64,000 nt of DNA from Echinarachnius parma (GCA_037951105.1 JBAMJV010008352.1:1-64000), one strand, 5' to 3'. Shown: positions 11,241 to 24,151, counted from the first letter of the stretch. The notes: generated from the sequence alone by a model not told the origin. Numbers and translations: made by a program.

Positions 11241-12263
11241 TAATATCTTCATGTTCATTTTGTAACGTCCCTTTCTTCCTTTCCACAAACATTGAGTTAA
11301 CGATATCAACTACATTACTAAGCTAAGTGGCTATCTAGAAAGCCATATTTTAGGACAAATTACACAATCAGTATCAAAATATGGAACGTTGCATTTTCAT
11401 ATTCCCACAGCCGGCATGTGTACAAAGTCTGACAAAGAAACCTGTTTTTCTCCGAAATTGGACAATCGGATTTAGCGCCTTTTGGAATTAAGCTCTTCAT
11501 ATATTATTAGAAATGTGAAAGATTCACGGAATTCCAAGTCCTCCCCTAAGCAACAGACTAGCAATATCTGCTAGTTGCCTTATTACGTTCTATTTAGCCT
11601 ACTTTTCCCGCGTTGCTCAAAGGTACGGAATTCATATTAGCCGCATTATATGCACTCATCATAATTATAACTATATGATGTTCATTCAACGTATATAGCC
11701 AGTGGTGAGTACTATTTTAAGAATCGTCATCAGTGATTATATACAGGCCCTCGTTTTAAATCTTTCCGGCCCTCGGGTGCTTTATACTGACAATGGTATT
11801 GGTTGCCATGGTTATTCACGTAATTATAGCATGCATCCTCCCAAACCGTTCTCGCTCACATAAGTTTTATTTTAGACGCTTTACTAAGTATAATATGATA
11901 TGATACAAGTAAGTAATATGTAGAAGACGTACGTAAATTATAGAATACAAGCAAAAACAACAGAAACAACACTATTTGTCTTGTTTATCATCCCTGCGTT
12001 CTATGTTAGTCCCAAAAGGATCACAATATGATACTCTTGAATTGCTAATGTGACACTTTGCATCCGAGTCTAGATTAGCAGAAAGCCAGTCGGGTTATGT
12101 TCACTGTCGTAGCCATATATTAGTACGGTCAACTTGCGTCACAATATGGGGGGGGGGGGGGGGGGGGGGTGTAGGTCGGAGATAGGGGAGCAAGTATTTC
12201 CATTAGAGGCTTGTATTGGTCTGTGTCAACAACACAACATAATAGTGTTATTTTGTGTTATAT
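11241..12263. other. Gene-free intronic-type sequence
   Basis: No exon is recognised. A poly-G run lies at about 12147-12169. If the GPCR model is right this is the start of its 51 kb intron. Confidence 0.4.
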
Positions 12264-12550
12264 TTAAAGGGATAGTTGAGTTTTGGTCAAACTTAATTTT
12301 AGTAACAAAAGCCTGCACCATTGCGGTACAAACTGATAATTATAACTCCACCATGCTCGAAAGGTGTACACAATTACAAACGACTAAGTAAAAACCCTGT
12401 TATCATTAAAAAAGAGCCGTTACAACGTTAACCATTTTTCATACAAAATTGTGCATGTGATGTTTTTTTTTTTAATAATGATTAAATAGAGATATCATCA
12501 ACAACTATTTAAAAACCTATTTTTGTCTTTTTCTAAAAAGTCGAAATGTC
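12264..12550 (+). mobile_element. MITE family A, truncated copy
   Basis: Starts at TTAA with the family end aagggatagttgagttttgg and continues with gcctgcaccatt, ataactccaccatgctcgaa and cgactaagtaaaaa as in the other copies. It stops near 12550 without the opposite terminal repeat. Confidence 0.7.
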
Positions 12551-12863
12551 CCCCGGCAGGGTAGACTTATACATAAAATATTTTTAAATAAACTATGAGA
12601 GCATTCGAAAGGGAATTGCTTCTCATTTCACATGTTTTATTCAATGAACTTTCAAATGGAATTAAAACCAACCAATTTAGTGTCAAGGGGCATTTCGGGA
12701 AGTACCAATACTCAAATGTACCTTTAACGTTTATCGGCGGGGTATCGAAGAGGGGGGGGGGGGGGGGGGGGGGTAAGCGACCCCCATCTAATATATACTG
12801 GACAAACACATTGGATAGCCTTGAAGTGGAATGCTAAAATAGTGACATTTCTGTAATATTCAT
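12551..12863. other. Spacer with poly-G tract
   Basis: A poly-G run lies at about 12752-12772. The paired 80-residue frames on opposite strands are both low-complexity around this run, and no coding evidence is seen. Confidence 0.4.
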
Positions 12864-13152
12864 AGCTCCACCATTATTAGTATTATTACTACTATTTGTA
12901 TTATTATTATCATCATCGATATCATCACCTTCACCATCTTCATCATCTTTATTATCATCATCGTCATCATCATCATCATCATCATCATCGTCATCATCAT
13001 CATCACCACCACTATGCACCATCATCATCATTATCATCGTCACTATCATCACTATCACCATTATTATTAATATTTGTATTATTAATATCATCATCATTAT
13101 CATCGTCACTATCATCACTATCACCATTATTATTAATATTTGTATTATTATT

Positions 13153-13214
<62 letters not shown>

Positions 13215-13215
13215 A

Positions 13216-13285
<70 letters not shown>

Positions 13286-13292
13286 CTTTCTC
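12864..13292. repeat. (ATC/ATT)n trinucleotide microsatellite
   Basis: Long runs of catcat interspersed with tta and gtc units. A ~62-base block containing tcgtcactatcatcactatc and attattaatatttgtatta occurs twice, at about 13028-13080 and 13096-13150. The frames giving poly-Asp, poly-His, poly-Ser or poly-Met are translations of the microsatellite. Confidence 0.95.
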
Positions 13293-16200
13293 CATCACAA
13301 TTTTCACAATGAGCAGCGAAACTAATATACATGACATTGTTATTGAGACATTAATGCTGAAATTGTCGGGGCCTACTCATGTTTCCTTTTCCCCATGGTC
13401 TTCCTATACTCTCTTACTTTCATCCCTTGCCTCCCGCCTCATGTTTTTTGGTAACTGGAGAATGTTAACGAGAACACTTGGCAAACACTTAAAACGGTAA
13501 AATAGTGTACCGCGGAGAAAAGCAAGTGACACATAGTATATCAATAACGTTCGTTAATAATAAAGTATGCACCATGTGCGCGCTCTTCCCAAGTAACACA
13601 ACTCTTGCCATAAGATTGAGTTGAGTTAAATGCTCATGGTACTTGAGGCGACCATGATTTATATTTTCAATTTGAGAGAAGTCCTTAAAATGTTCCCGCC
13701 TTGCAGCGAAGTCCTCTACCGATTTCAACGTAAAATGAGACGCGACAAATGTGTCAATTAAAAAGTAAAAAAAAAGAGAGACACGAATTACAAAACTGTT
13801 CGATGAATTCAGACATTTTGTCACAATTTATGTGCCCCATTTTAGGTAATGGAAACTAGTCATATTGTGTCAGATTGTTGTAAGTAATTTTGTATTTCAT
13901 TTCATTTCAAGAGAGAGCAACTGGTTTTTGTAACGTAAAAACGGATCAGATAAAACCGTTTTATGAAGAAGACAAAAAAGACAGACAAATGAGGGGGAAG
14001 GGGGGGGGGGGGGGGTGGGAAGGGGTGGCTCAACGTCACCCCGTCCCTCTCCGTATATAGGGCTACGTACGCGACAGAAGGCAAATTATGTATAATGGAA
14101 AGTATCATCTAGGCCTGCTGTGTTCGGCATGTAAAGGTGTTATTTGTCCTTTCTATAATTAACAGCTCTATCCCTTTGAATGTTATGAATCAATCTACCC
14201 TGGGAGAAGCGTGTGTATATTCTTTTATATCAATTACTTTTTTTTGCAATTACAATTAGTCTACCAATATATTTTGTACGGCTGCATGTAACTTCAATAC
14301 ACACGCTACAAAATCCGTAATGGACGGGGGGGGGGGGGGGGGGGGATGCGGGGTATGCATCCCCCACCTCACAGGGTGGGGAGGGGGGGGATGACATGTA
14401 CAATCATCCCCCCAGGTTTTAGGGAAGGATACTTTTTGTGTGTGTGTATCTGTATACGAGTGGGAAAGAAGCAATTAATCGTATGAGCTAAGACTTGTTA
14501 ATTCTCACGTTCAAAAAGAAATGTATACATCCACTTTAAATTTTCGCTGCGCGCTTCGCGCGCGAACAGACTTGCGTATGGTCTGGGGTGAGTATATTTT
14601 TCTGTACCGGGCCACGTAGTTCCAGTGTAGGCTGGCATTGCTCTGGCTGCTTGTGTGACGTGCACAAAATTGCACCATTTATATAAATGCAAAATCTTCT
14701 CCGTGGGAGGGGGATACCCTTTCCCAAACCCTCCCTATTTGGCTCTACCCCAGCCCTCGGTAGCTTCGCCCCCTCGGGACTCATTCTTGGCTATAGGCTA
14801 TGTTAATGGATACATACTGTGGCATATGGTTTATGTTGGAACTGTGTATGACACTAAATACAATATTTGTGTGTGCGTTGGGGTACATATTTATTAGTGT
14901 GTCAATTATTTGTTTACTTCGTGAAAATACATTTCAAATTTCTGGTCGATCAAATCATAACACGCTTTCCCAGATACAGTCAATGTTAAGCCCGAATTTC
15001 CTATCTAGATAGTAGGTAAGCACCAGATTGCACAATTTCAAGTCCAAAAATGCAAAAGGTCCCTACCGTGGGAGGGGGGACACCCCCTTCCCACACCCTC
15101 CCCCCGCTCAATCACTTCGCTCCCTCGGGCTTGGTCGCTTCGCTCCCTCGCAATGTCTCACTCTCACATATGGCGTCTGGCGTGGTTGCAATGAGCCCCT
15201 ACACACAAAAAAGCATGTGCCCCCTAAGGTTTTTACCGCCCTCCCATCCAAAACTGTTTCCGGCGCGCCTGGTCTCGACCATCTTAATGAATGATCTTGG
15301 CTGCGAACAAAATTGACAAGCCCCCCCCCCCCCACCCCCCACCCCAACTGAGAGGACTTTCAAGCAATTTCCTCGGTCTCGAAAAATTTTGGCAGGCGGT
15401 CTCGGGCGCGAAAAAATTGGTCTCGGTCCGGTGAACGGCAAATCATCCCCCCCCAGGTGTAAGAACCTGTCTACGCCACTGCATATACGTCTGTCTTATG
15501 ATAATGTTGTGCCTTATCTTAGGTGAGAGATTTCGCCAAATAGTTATTATAATATATCATATTTGAGGCTATAGTATACATATTTGATCTACTGAAAGAC
15601 CATCCGAAGTAACTAACGAAACGTTTCTTATAATAATATATTTTGCGGTACTGTACCTGATTTGTTTTAAATCCCAATCATACAGTGGCGTAGCGATGGG
15701 GGGGGGGGGGGGCCTCCTGGGCCAAGACCCCCCCCCCCCCCCCCTCCCCTCAGGACCGTTTTTCTTGTATTTGTTTTGCTTGTTTTGATTTTGGGACTTT
15801 GAATAGCTAAACAAACAAAAGCTCCAAGGGGCTCCGCCCCCTGGACACCCGCCAGAAGACCTTAGACAACCTGTACAAACAAATAATACACAAATGAACT
15901 GACTTGTCATGTATTCTATATTTTAATACGTTCTGTGTTATATGCCTTACATTGGGATCGAAATATCCATCACTAAATGACATGTACTGTACGTATACAA
16001 TCGTACGTCATAAAACAAACATACACATGGAACGAATACAAACAAATCATTCACTCCAGTGATATCATGTCTACCTGTCTAAAATCCATCTCGTTCTGGA
16101 GGGGTCCTTTAATATTATGACGTCATTCTAATGGAGAGGGAATAAGTGTAAAATTATAATGAACCAAGACACAGTCTCAGTGGACCTAACCTTCGGAATA

Positions 16201-16619
16201 TAGACTGATTTTTCGGTCTACCTGTCTACCATGCATGGGCGCATCATACACGCAATTTCCTTCATTGGCATGATTGGGATTGAGTTATTCTGCCCGAAAA
16301 AAATATCATACCTTTATTTGTGAGATTTTTTTTTACCCAACAGGCAAATTATTCTATGAATAAAACTCACTACCAAGCGCTCCCTGAACATAAACGTATT
16401 TTTCGTGAAATATAAGAAGAAATTCGTTTGAGTATTGAAATTTTAACAATAAAATACAATCGAAAAAGGGGGGGGGGGGGTATCCCCTAACTCCTAGTGT
16501 CATATATGTTTAATGGTATACCGCTTTCAATCACCTAAAACCGGAAGCTTACCCATGCATGCGTCAATTTCAGGTCCATGGTCAAACAGAAACTGTGTTT
16601 GTATTCAGATTATGTACAA
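13293..16619. other. Gene-free stretch with poly-G tracts and element remnants
   Basis: No exon is recognised. Poly-G or poly-C runs lie at about 14003-14017, 14324-14345, 15319-15332, 15698-15711 and 15728-15744. A C-rich block containing ccgtgggaggggg occurs at about 14700-14790 and again at about 15065-15150. Ends resembling CAGTGGCGTAGC hAT-type termini occur at 15467-15481 (reverse) and 15683-15695 (forward), with no clear partner. One ORF at 13489-13824 (-) has no recognisable domain. Confidence 0.4.
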
Positions 16620-16734
16620 TGCACGTGAGTTGATTAGTGAAGTAATTAGCACCCCAGCATGCACCCTCGGCACGAACATGTCGGATGCAGTCTTAAAGTG
16701 GTCCATTATCTTTCACACTGACCGTGACACTATA

Positions 16735-17612
16735 ACTTGTTTGTTTGTTTGTTTTATTTCCAAATCAATATTTAAAAATACATCAAAAGTCAGAACATAA
16801 CATAGAACATAATATACACAATTTGTACACAAAAGTAATTACAATTCTTAATTAAAATATTCTATTTGTATGTTGGTATATATAAATAATAATATTGGTA
16901 GGATGGCCCATTTCAGATCCATCATTATGATGGATCTGTTCTTCCACGGGGTCCTATTAAAAAAATATATGGTGCATATAACATACATAGTAAAAAGTCA
17001 CGCATTTTCTTATCAATTACAGTACTCTACCCCTACCCTCTAACACCCCCACCCCCACCCCCCCCCCCCACCACATCCTCACTCTAAGACCCCCATCCCA
17101 AACACCCAATCCCAACCACCCAACCTTACAACAAGCGGGTCATAGTAAATCTATAATATGATATAATATAATGTATAATTTAACATAATACATATAATGA
17201 ATGATAATGGGGTTACCAAGTTCTTTATCTACTAAAAATCATTTATTTATGTAATCCTTTTAATTTCTGTATTGAATGAATTTAATGGATTCAAATTACG
17301 AGTATCCACAGGTAAATCATTGTACAATGTACAACCTCGATAATACAAAGTACGTCTACAATTCTCTGTGTTCGGTTTTGGGAGAGACAATTTATCCTTT
17401 TGTCTTAAACCATATCCTGTTATTTTAAAAGTGAATTTTTCTTGTAAGTACACCGGTGCCATATTATGCAAAATTGTATAAATTAACGAATGAATGTGTC
17501 TTGTTTGACGAATCTGCAGTGTCTTCCAATTAAGAATATCATGTATTTCATGTATTTTATGAACAGATCTATGTTCTAATACATTTATCTTATTTATCTA
17601 ATACATTTAACT
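16735..17612 (-). mobile_element. Non-LTR retrotransposon, 5'-truncated 3' end inserted in satellite
   Basis: On the - strand an open frame from about 17591 down to 17247 reads through HNMAPVYLQEKFTFKITGYG, then LSLPKPNTENCRRTLYYRGC and LYNDLPVDTRN, and stops. The order P-YLxxxF, LxLPxxNTE, R-T-xYRGxxLYNxLP is typical of the C-terminal part of LINE reverse transcriptase ORFs. A 3' untranslated part follows, ending in a (AAACA)n-like tail at about 16735-16755. The satellite text gacactataactt breaks at one end and resumes at the other as taacttattaccag, giving a plausible taactt target duplication. Only the C-terminus remains, so the copy is dead on arrival. Confidence 0.8.
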
Positions 17613-18596
17613 TATTACCAGAAAGTCGCAGGATTCCGATTTAGATAGTTATATCCAGCTGCAATCTTTGGAAAATGTTTGTTTATACAAACAGAAATAG
17701 TTTGTGTTGAGATCACGTGCGGTAATTAGTATCTCATGTACCATAGGCACGAACATGTCGGATGCAGTCTTCAAGTGATTGATTCACTTTCACACTGACC
17801 ATGACACTATAACTTCTTACCAGAAAGTCGCAAGATTCCTATTTAGAAAGTTATATCCAGCTGCAATCTTTGGAAAATTATTGTTTATACAGTAACAGAA
17901 ATAGTTTGTGTTGAGATCACGTTCGCTGATCAGTATCCCATGTATACCCTCGGCACGAACATGTCAGATGTAGTCTTAAAATGATCAATTAACTTTCACG
18001 CTGACCGTGACACTATAACTTATTACCAGAAAGTCGCAGTATTCCTAGTTAGAAAGTTATATCCAGCTGCAAACCTGCAATCTTTGGAAAATGATTGTTT
18101 ACATAAACAGAAAGAGCTTGTGTTGAGATCACGTTCGCTCATCAGTATCCCATGTATACCCTCGGCACGAACATGTCAGATGTTGTCTTAAAATGATCAA
18201 TTAACTTTCACGCTGACCGTGACACTATAACTTATTACCAGAAAGTCGCAGTATTCCTAGTTAGAAAGTTATATCCAGCTGCAAACCTGCAATCTTTGGA
18301 AAATGATTGTTTACATAAACAGAAAGAGCTTGTGTTGAGATCACGTTCGCTCATCAGTATCACATGTACCCTCGGCACGAACATGCCAGATGTAGTCTTA
18401 AAATGATCAATTAACTTTCACGCTGACCATGACACTTTAGTTATTACCAGAAAGTCGCAGGATTCTTATAATAGTAATTATATCCAGCTGCATTTGTTTT
18501 AGAATTGTTTAGTAAAACAGGAAATGTTTTTGTTGATATTACGTTAGGTAATTAGTATCCCGTGTACCCTCGGCATGAACATGACGGATGCACTCT

Positions 18597-19172
18597 TAAA
18601 GGGGAATTCCACCCCAGAAATGTGATGTTTGCTATAAAATGAAGTGAATATGAAGAATCATGATCGAAAATCTGAGCCAAAACGGTAGAGCAATAAAAAA
18701 GTTATGACAGGATGAACTTTGCTCCGATTTTTAGTATCGTTCGCAATTGCTATCGATCGTGACGTCACTTGCGAGCTGCAGCCATTTTGACTTCTACATG
18801 GAAATTTTAAAAAATTTAAATTTTCTTAAGAACAAAGCAAATTTATGAGCTTACAAATTCCAAAGAGGTTGGCCCATCGATATTCTTCTATGAATTCGTG
18901 AAAACAAGCAGAGAAAAATTAATTTTTAGTAACGAAAATGAGAAATAAGTGTATTTTCATGTACTAAAGCCATGGCGAGTTGCTCGTCAATGATCATGAT
19001 GATGTTGCATATGGCGGCAATTTTGAAACGATTGCTCATTACTACATGATGTTCAAATAGGTATAACTCCCGTGTTTTTTGTCCGATTTTGATCAAATTT
19101 TCACCAATTATGCCTCTTATTCTGCTTATTCAAATAACGAATGGTTTTATCAGGCCCGGATTACCCCTTTAA
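18597..19172. mobile_element. MITE family C inserted in satellite
   Basis: Satellite sequence stops at cactcttaaa and resumes at aattatacgacatccac. The insert starts ttaaaggggaattccaccc and ends ccggattacccctttaa, weakly inverted repeats with TTAA at each end. The interior is AT-rich and non-coding, with a tcgatcgtgacgtcacttgc segment. Confidence 0.6.
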
Positions 19173-19349
19173 TTATACGACATCCACGATCCGTAGCTTT
19201 TCACTTAGACCATGACCCTTACTACCAGAAAGTCGCAGAATACCTCCTTGAAAAGTTTTAACCAGCTGCATTATTATTGTTTGAAGATTTTTTAACAAAC
19301 ATAAATTTATAGTTTGTGTTGAGATTATGTTAGGTAATTAGTATGGTTG

Positions 19350-19560
19350 CCCCACAATTGTATGATTTCTGCCCAAAAATTCGACTATTCTACCCCAAAA
19401 CTCGAGTATTATACCAGAAAAATCGATTATGTTACTCGAAAATGTGACAATTTTGCCCGAAATTAGATAACATTACCACCAAATTGCCAAATTTAGACGT
19501 CGTTGCCTGGAAACATGATCGTCCCCAAATAAGAAGGATTTTCCCGAATATTATACACAA
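19350..19560. repeat. Pseudo-periodic ~27 bp repeat downstream of gene A
   Basis: Phrases such as attcgactattctacccc, actcgagtattataccag and attgccaaatttagacg recur with a loose 26-28 base period. The same block sits at the same place downstream of gene B (27028-27230) and gene C (33180-33380), so it is part of the duplicated unit. Confidence 0.65.
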
Positions 19561-19746
19561 AAACTTGTTCTTGAATGCAAACCACACAACAAAAACTGCT
19601 ATAATTATATGGTACTATCGCCATCGATCATTACGTCATAAGTTTGATACTTCTGCTAATTATTTTGTTTTGTTACAATGAACTAGAAAATAAGATCCTT
19701 TTACACAATGGACATACTGCAATGGACATCAAACTTAAAGGCCTCC

Positions 19747-22700
19747 TCACGGCTTCAGTCTGGCTGCATACATTTCACTGTAATACTTCATGGCCCCATC
19801 CGCGCACCTGATGACGTCAGGGGTCACATGATCGCGATCTGGCAAGTCACGTGAGGGTATGAACTCACTGCTGGTGATCGCTCTCTCGTACGCATTGGTG
19901 AACTTCTCGATCAGTCCCTCGGAGAAAAACATCCACTTCTTCGTGACTTCAGTCGAAGCGTCCCACTTCAGCATCGCATCATCGAAGGGCAGCCCGACGG
20001 CTTCGCAGAACTTCGACAAAACTTCGGCAGGTTTCGTCAGCAGGTCATCGCTGTCGATCACGATCGGAGGCCTGGTGTCGGAGGTCTCTCGGACGTGCTT
20101 CCAGATGTGGAAGATATCTTTGAAGATCTCATCGGGACGTTCGGTGAAAGGGTTCTTGCGACCGATGTCCAACGTATTCTCGTCGGTGGGTTCGCCAAGC
20201 ATTGCTAGATGAGACAAGAGGAGTTTACGGAGAGACGCGAACACGCGCAATGGGTGACGGATCAAGAAGGCGTGCGTGTATCCATCGGGAATGAACTTGA
20301 ATTGGTCCTCGTCGCGGATTGCAGGCATCATTTCTTTCACAAAGACACGACGACTCCCAGACTCCTCGAGAAGACGTTTGATAGTCGTGTATCTGTACAA
20401 TTAACAAACAGAGCAAACGTATTGCAGATCATACAGGGAAGCCCTAACATAGCGTGAATCTGTGATTAAAACAATTTTGTTGCAAGAATGTGAAACGGGT
20501 CTTTGAAGGACAATGAAATTATGAATTTGGGCTACTCTCATCATTTAGAGGGTATACAGACATTTAATTTGATACATGACTCGGCATTTTTGGCCCACTG
20601 GATCCCATGAAATCCTTCTGTGAACGTACCCCAATGAATATCACTCCTTTTTTTAAGGCGGCCAAAGATAATGGGAGCGGCCATTTTTGTGTAACTACCC
20701 GACATGCTTCGCGAATTAATATGACGTCTGTGCGGACTGTCCGAACGAATTCGTGTACACCCGCGCCATGCTAAGTCTGTGTTATCGCAGGAAAAACAGG
20801 AATAATGGCCTTCCACCAAGCATTTTGCTGCGCAAAAAGGTCTGGAAAGGATGATAGAAAATCTTGTCACTAATTTCCAGACTCATCTAAGCGTCTACAA
20901 GTGTTCAAACAATAGTTTGGTGCGGTGAAAACGGTCACACTTTAACAGAGTAGCTACGTTTATAGTGCAGAAATTGTGTGATTTGCATTATTTAGCAATC
21001 ACAGTGTTGTCCTGCAGACGTAACGATTCGGCGGCCTGACAAATAAATGGCGGCCTGTGTTCGCTGTGAAAAGTGATGAACCCAATGTTTTGGAACATAT
21101 TTTTTCCAAAGCAGAAATCTGAGTCGGGGTAATGTTATGTGAAATGAACAAGCATATTATGATGTATTAACTAGGATAAACTATATTCTAGACCTGCCTC
21201 GTCCTTTAAGACTTAAGGGGATAGTTGAGTTTTGGTATAGAGGGCGCTATAAGAAATAATTTGTTTGTGAGGTAATGGAAAACTGAGTGTCATATTTGCA
21301 AGAGCATACAATTTCAATGACAGAATAAACTTTATTTGATCAAAATCGGTTCAGAAAGAGCTAAAATATCCATAAATATAACCATTTGTAATTATCGTGG
21401 GGCCCCGCAATAATTCAACAATTTTTAACTAGCCGTGAAAAAAAAACACAATAAAATGCTAACACCTTTCAAATATTTACAAAAGAGGTTTTTAAATAGT
21501 TGTTGATGATCTCTCTATTTAATCATTATTTTAACAAAACGGCACATGCACAATTGTTTTCATAAAAATGGAATGAAACCAGTGCGCTTTTAGAGAGCGC
21601 CATTTTGTGTTTTAACGGTTATTTTTGGATGATAGCAGGCTTTTTAATTAGTCGTTTGTAATTTGTTTAATCTTTTGAGCATGGTGGAGTTGTAACTATT
21701 AGTTTGGAATGTTATGGTGCAGGTTTTGGTTACTAATATTCAGTTTGACCAAAACTGTACTCTCTGTACCGAAACTCAACTGTCCCTTTAACCTGTCTCC
21801 ATCATCGACATGCGACTTCTTTGTTACATTATGGACCACTAAATACAAATTAGTTGTCCTCGTTACATTTACTACTGACTATACCAACGTGTTTGTGATC
21901 GATTGTCTAACCATAAATATTGACTGTAATAATAAAATCTATAATTGTTAGGTCAAACATGAAGGCGACTATTATTGTATACTTTATGGATCTTGCGCGA
22001 TCGAAGAGGTCAGCGCAAGCCAGATAAAACTGACCGAGAATAACTTACGACAAGAACTCCGGGTTTGACTTGCACTGGTACAGCTCGTCGAAGAGACCAG
22101 CGGCTTGACGATACACTTCCTCATTTCCCTCGTACGTCGGTGGCAACTCCTGTTCCAGTTTCCCCCTCGTGATGAGAGCGGCAACGTGACAATAGAAGAA
22201 GGGTTCGAACCACACCTGGTTGCCTTCGATGGCGCTGAGGCACTTGGTGAGTGCGGTGGAGACGCTGCGGGGACTGCACCAAAGGATCGTCTTGCTCGTG
22301 TCTCTATAGCTACGATAACGACGACGACCACCGCAGCTACCACCACCAGCAGCAGCAGCAGCACCAGCAGCAGCACCACCGTCGCCTCCAGAATCATCGT
22401 CAGGAGCAACAGAAGCAGCAAAAAGGGAAGCGTCGGCAGCAGCAGCGTTAACACCACTACTACTACTACCATCATCAACGCCGCCGCCAGCACTATCATC
22501 ATCAGCAAGAGCAGGAGCAGCATATTCATCAGGTACAGCAACATAAGCAGCAGCAGCAGTAGCAGCAGCACCACCACCTCCACCACCACCGCAACCATTA
22601 GTATCATCAACATCAGCAGCGTCCACAGCGTCATCAGGTGCAACCGCTGGTGCAGTAGATGGACCAGCCACACCACCATCACAAACACTACCATCACCAT

Positions 22701-22827
22701 CATCTACAGACATGACAGAGGTGTTACGTGTATTCGAGTTATCCCGATTTTTCTTGAAGCTTGACGCCTCATCGCGGACGTGAAGGGAGCATTCTAGATC
22801 CACTTGTGAAACGTTTCCATCAGCCAT
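19747..22827 (-). CDS. Sulfotransferase-like P-loop protein, paralogue A (two exons)
   Basis: Exon 1 is 22827-22049 and exon 2 is 20392-19747, giving 474 residues. Donor gtaagt and acceptor ttgtacag join in phase 2, making NPEFLS-YTTIKR. The start ATG (MADGNVSQVD) is preferred because upstream extensions begin at GTG. An N-terminal ECSLHVRDEASSFKKN motif precedes about 150 residues rich in Asp, Ala and Gly. The 5'-phosphosulfate-type loop TILWCSPRSVSTALTKCL is near 180-197 and the 3'-phosphate-type motif FLIRHPLRVFASLRKL near 302-317. This loop-plus-motif pair is the sulfotransferase-superfamily fold that binds PAPS. The relatives are often deposited as aminotransferase-like proteins, a naming artefact in my view. 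Substrate and location are unknown; no signal peptide or membrane span is seen. The intron (20393-22048) holds a family A MITE. B and C are tandem paralogues. Confidence 0.85.
20460..21130. repeat. Intron block shared by genes A and B
   Basis: This part of gene A's intron matches about 29155-29730 in gene B's intron. Shared phrases include ggatcccatgaaatccttct, gtctgtgcggactgtccgaa and ctgacaaataaatggcggcc. It is absent from gene C's 430-base intron. The 109-residue frame here is not conserved at the protein level. Confidence 0.7.
21213..21791. mobile_element. MITE family A, full copy (579 bp) in gene A intron
   Basis: TTAA is present at both ends. The left terminus runs into aggggatagttgagttttgg, and the right terminus reads accgaaactcaactgtccct before TTAA. 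The interior carries agagggcgct, gttgatgatctctctattta and gtggagttgtaactattag. No transposase is present. Confidence 0.8.
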
Positions 22828-22892
22828 AACTACAGGCACGGTATGTCTTGGTTAATAATAGTATTAAAGGTGGTACTACAATTACTGCAATA

Positions 22893-23010
22893 TTTTGGCC
22901 CGATTTCAGTTTGGTCCGGCACATGTGGTTTATTTCTTCTCGAATCACTGCTATCATGAATGTTTATGAAGGCGTCCAACGGCAATTTGTATGGTGTCAG
23001 TATAAGAATG
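22893..23010 (-). promoter_or_regulatory. Conserved upstream block of gene A
   Basis: About 65-185 bases upstream of the ATG, on the + strand, phrases gcacatgtggtt, tcgaatcactgc-atcatg and cggcaatttgtatggtgtca are kept in all three paralogues (31965-32060 and 35520-35620). Position and retention suggest promoter or 5' untranslated sequence; shared descent alone could also explain it. No clear TATA box is seen. Confidence 0.4.
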
Positions 23011-23159
23011 ATATGTTATCACAGTATAGCACGTAAAGTGTAATGATCTATTCATAAGACCAATTGTTGCCCGAGAATACTGGTTTAGAATTGGTGTTTA
23101 GATTATGTTTGGTAATTAGTATCCCATGTACTCTCGGCACGAACATGTCGGATGCAGCC

Positions 23160-23417
23160 TTAAAGGGATAGTTGAGTTTTGGTATAGAGGGCGCTGCATG
23201 ATTTTTTTTTTGTGTGTGAGGTAATGAAAAACTGAGTACCAAATTTGAAAGAGCATGCAATTGTAATGACAGAATAAACTTATTTGATCAAAATCGGTTC
23301 AGAGACGGCTGAAATATCCATAAATATAACCATTTGTAATTATTTAATTTTTTGGTTACTAAAATTCAGTTTGACCAAAACTTTACTCTCTATACCAAAA
23401 CTCAACTATCTTTTTAA
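23160..23417. mobile_element. MITE family A, internally deleted copy (258 bp)
   Basis: TTAA-bounded, with both family termini (agggatagttgagttttggt; accaaaactcaactatcttt). It jumps from the aaatataaccatttgtaatt segment straight to gttactaaaattcagtttga, so about 300 central bases are missing. It sits inside a satellite unit. Confidence 0.75.
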
Positions 23418-24151
23418 AGTGAATGTAAAACGGGAAATGTTTTTGTTGATATTACGTTAGGTAATTATTATCCCTTGCACCATCGGCGCACGAACATAAT
23501 GGATGAACTCTATACAGTAGTACGACATACATCATGACCTCTCAAAGCTTCCACGTAGACCATGCAGGGTTAGCCGGGAAATACCCGTGGCGGGAATTCC
23601 CGCCGGTAAATACCTGTAATTACCACCCGGGAAATAAGATGTCTGTCCGGTAAATATGAGAAAAGCGGGAATTATGATTTCATGCCCAATATTTATATCT
23701 ATTTCCATAGTTTTTACTTACCTTGTTATTGTTTTACTTAGACTTCTTATTCTTTTTTTTTGTGTACATCGTTTTTAGAAATATTCTGCACATGCTGCAG
23801 CAGGCTGTTGGTCTATTACAATATTGTTTGGACCCAGTTTGTCATTAGACATAAGGACAAAGAATAATTTGGTCTAATATATTAAACTGTCTCAATGCCA
23901 CTTTGTCTATCCCTATTTGTTTAATTAGTTTGTAATCTTATTTCTAATGAGGTTTAGGTATTTGTAGACTATAACTGAAAAAAACATTACCTGAACTGAG
24001 ACAGAATGAAGATTAGACAAAATGATTCAATCCATATGAACTGCTGTCATAGGTGCTTGTGCTACATAGACCAAATGCAAATAGACCCAATAATATTAAA
24101 CAATAGAAAGAATAGCAGCAAACCTGCTGAAAGAAGCTACAATAACGAACA

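Larger units (their letters stand above)
16620..19340. repeat. ~205 bp satellite array, interrupted by two insertions
   Basis: Units share ttaccagaaagtcgca, gttatatccagctgca, tttgtgttgagatcacgt, cctcggcacgaacatgtc and cgctgaccgtgacactataa. Starts fall near 17618, 17821, 18024, 18236 and 18440, with one partial unit before 16735 and one after 19180. A LINE fragment (16735-17612) and a MITE (18597-19172) interrupt it. Related units recur near 23080-23560, 26534-26990 and 32660-33130 as part of the segmental duplication. Confidence 0.85.

Noticed and set aside
12834..13337. Long ORFs giving poly-Met, poly-Asp, poly-His and poly-Ser on both strands
   Set aside because: They are translations of an ATC/ATT microsatellite; all frames are open because the repeat has no stop codon in those phases.
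19800..19860. TGACGTCA and CACGTG sites as regulatory CRE and E-box near the gene ends
   Set aside because: They lie inside the coding sequence of exon 2 and are present in all paralogues as codons for conserved residues.
22105..22764. 219-aa Ser/Thr/Ile-rich + strand ORF and - strand poly-Leu/Val ORF over exon 1 of gene A
   Set aside because: Shadows of the triplet-repeat low-complexity region in other frames.
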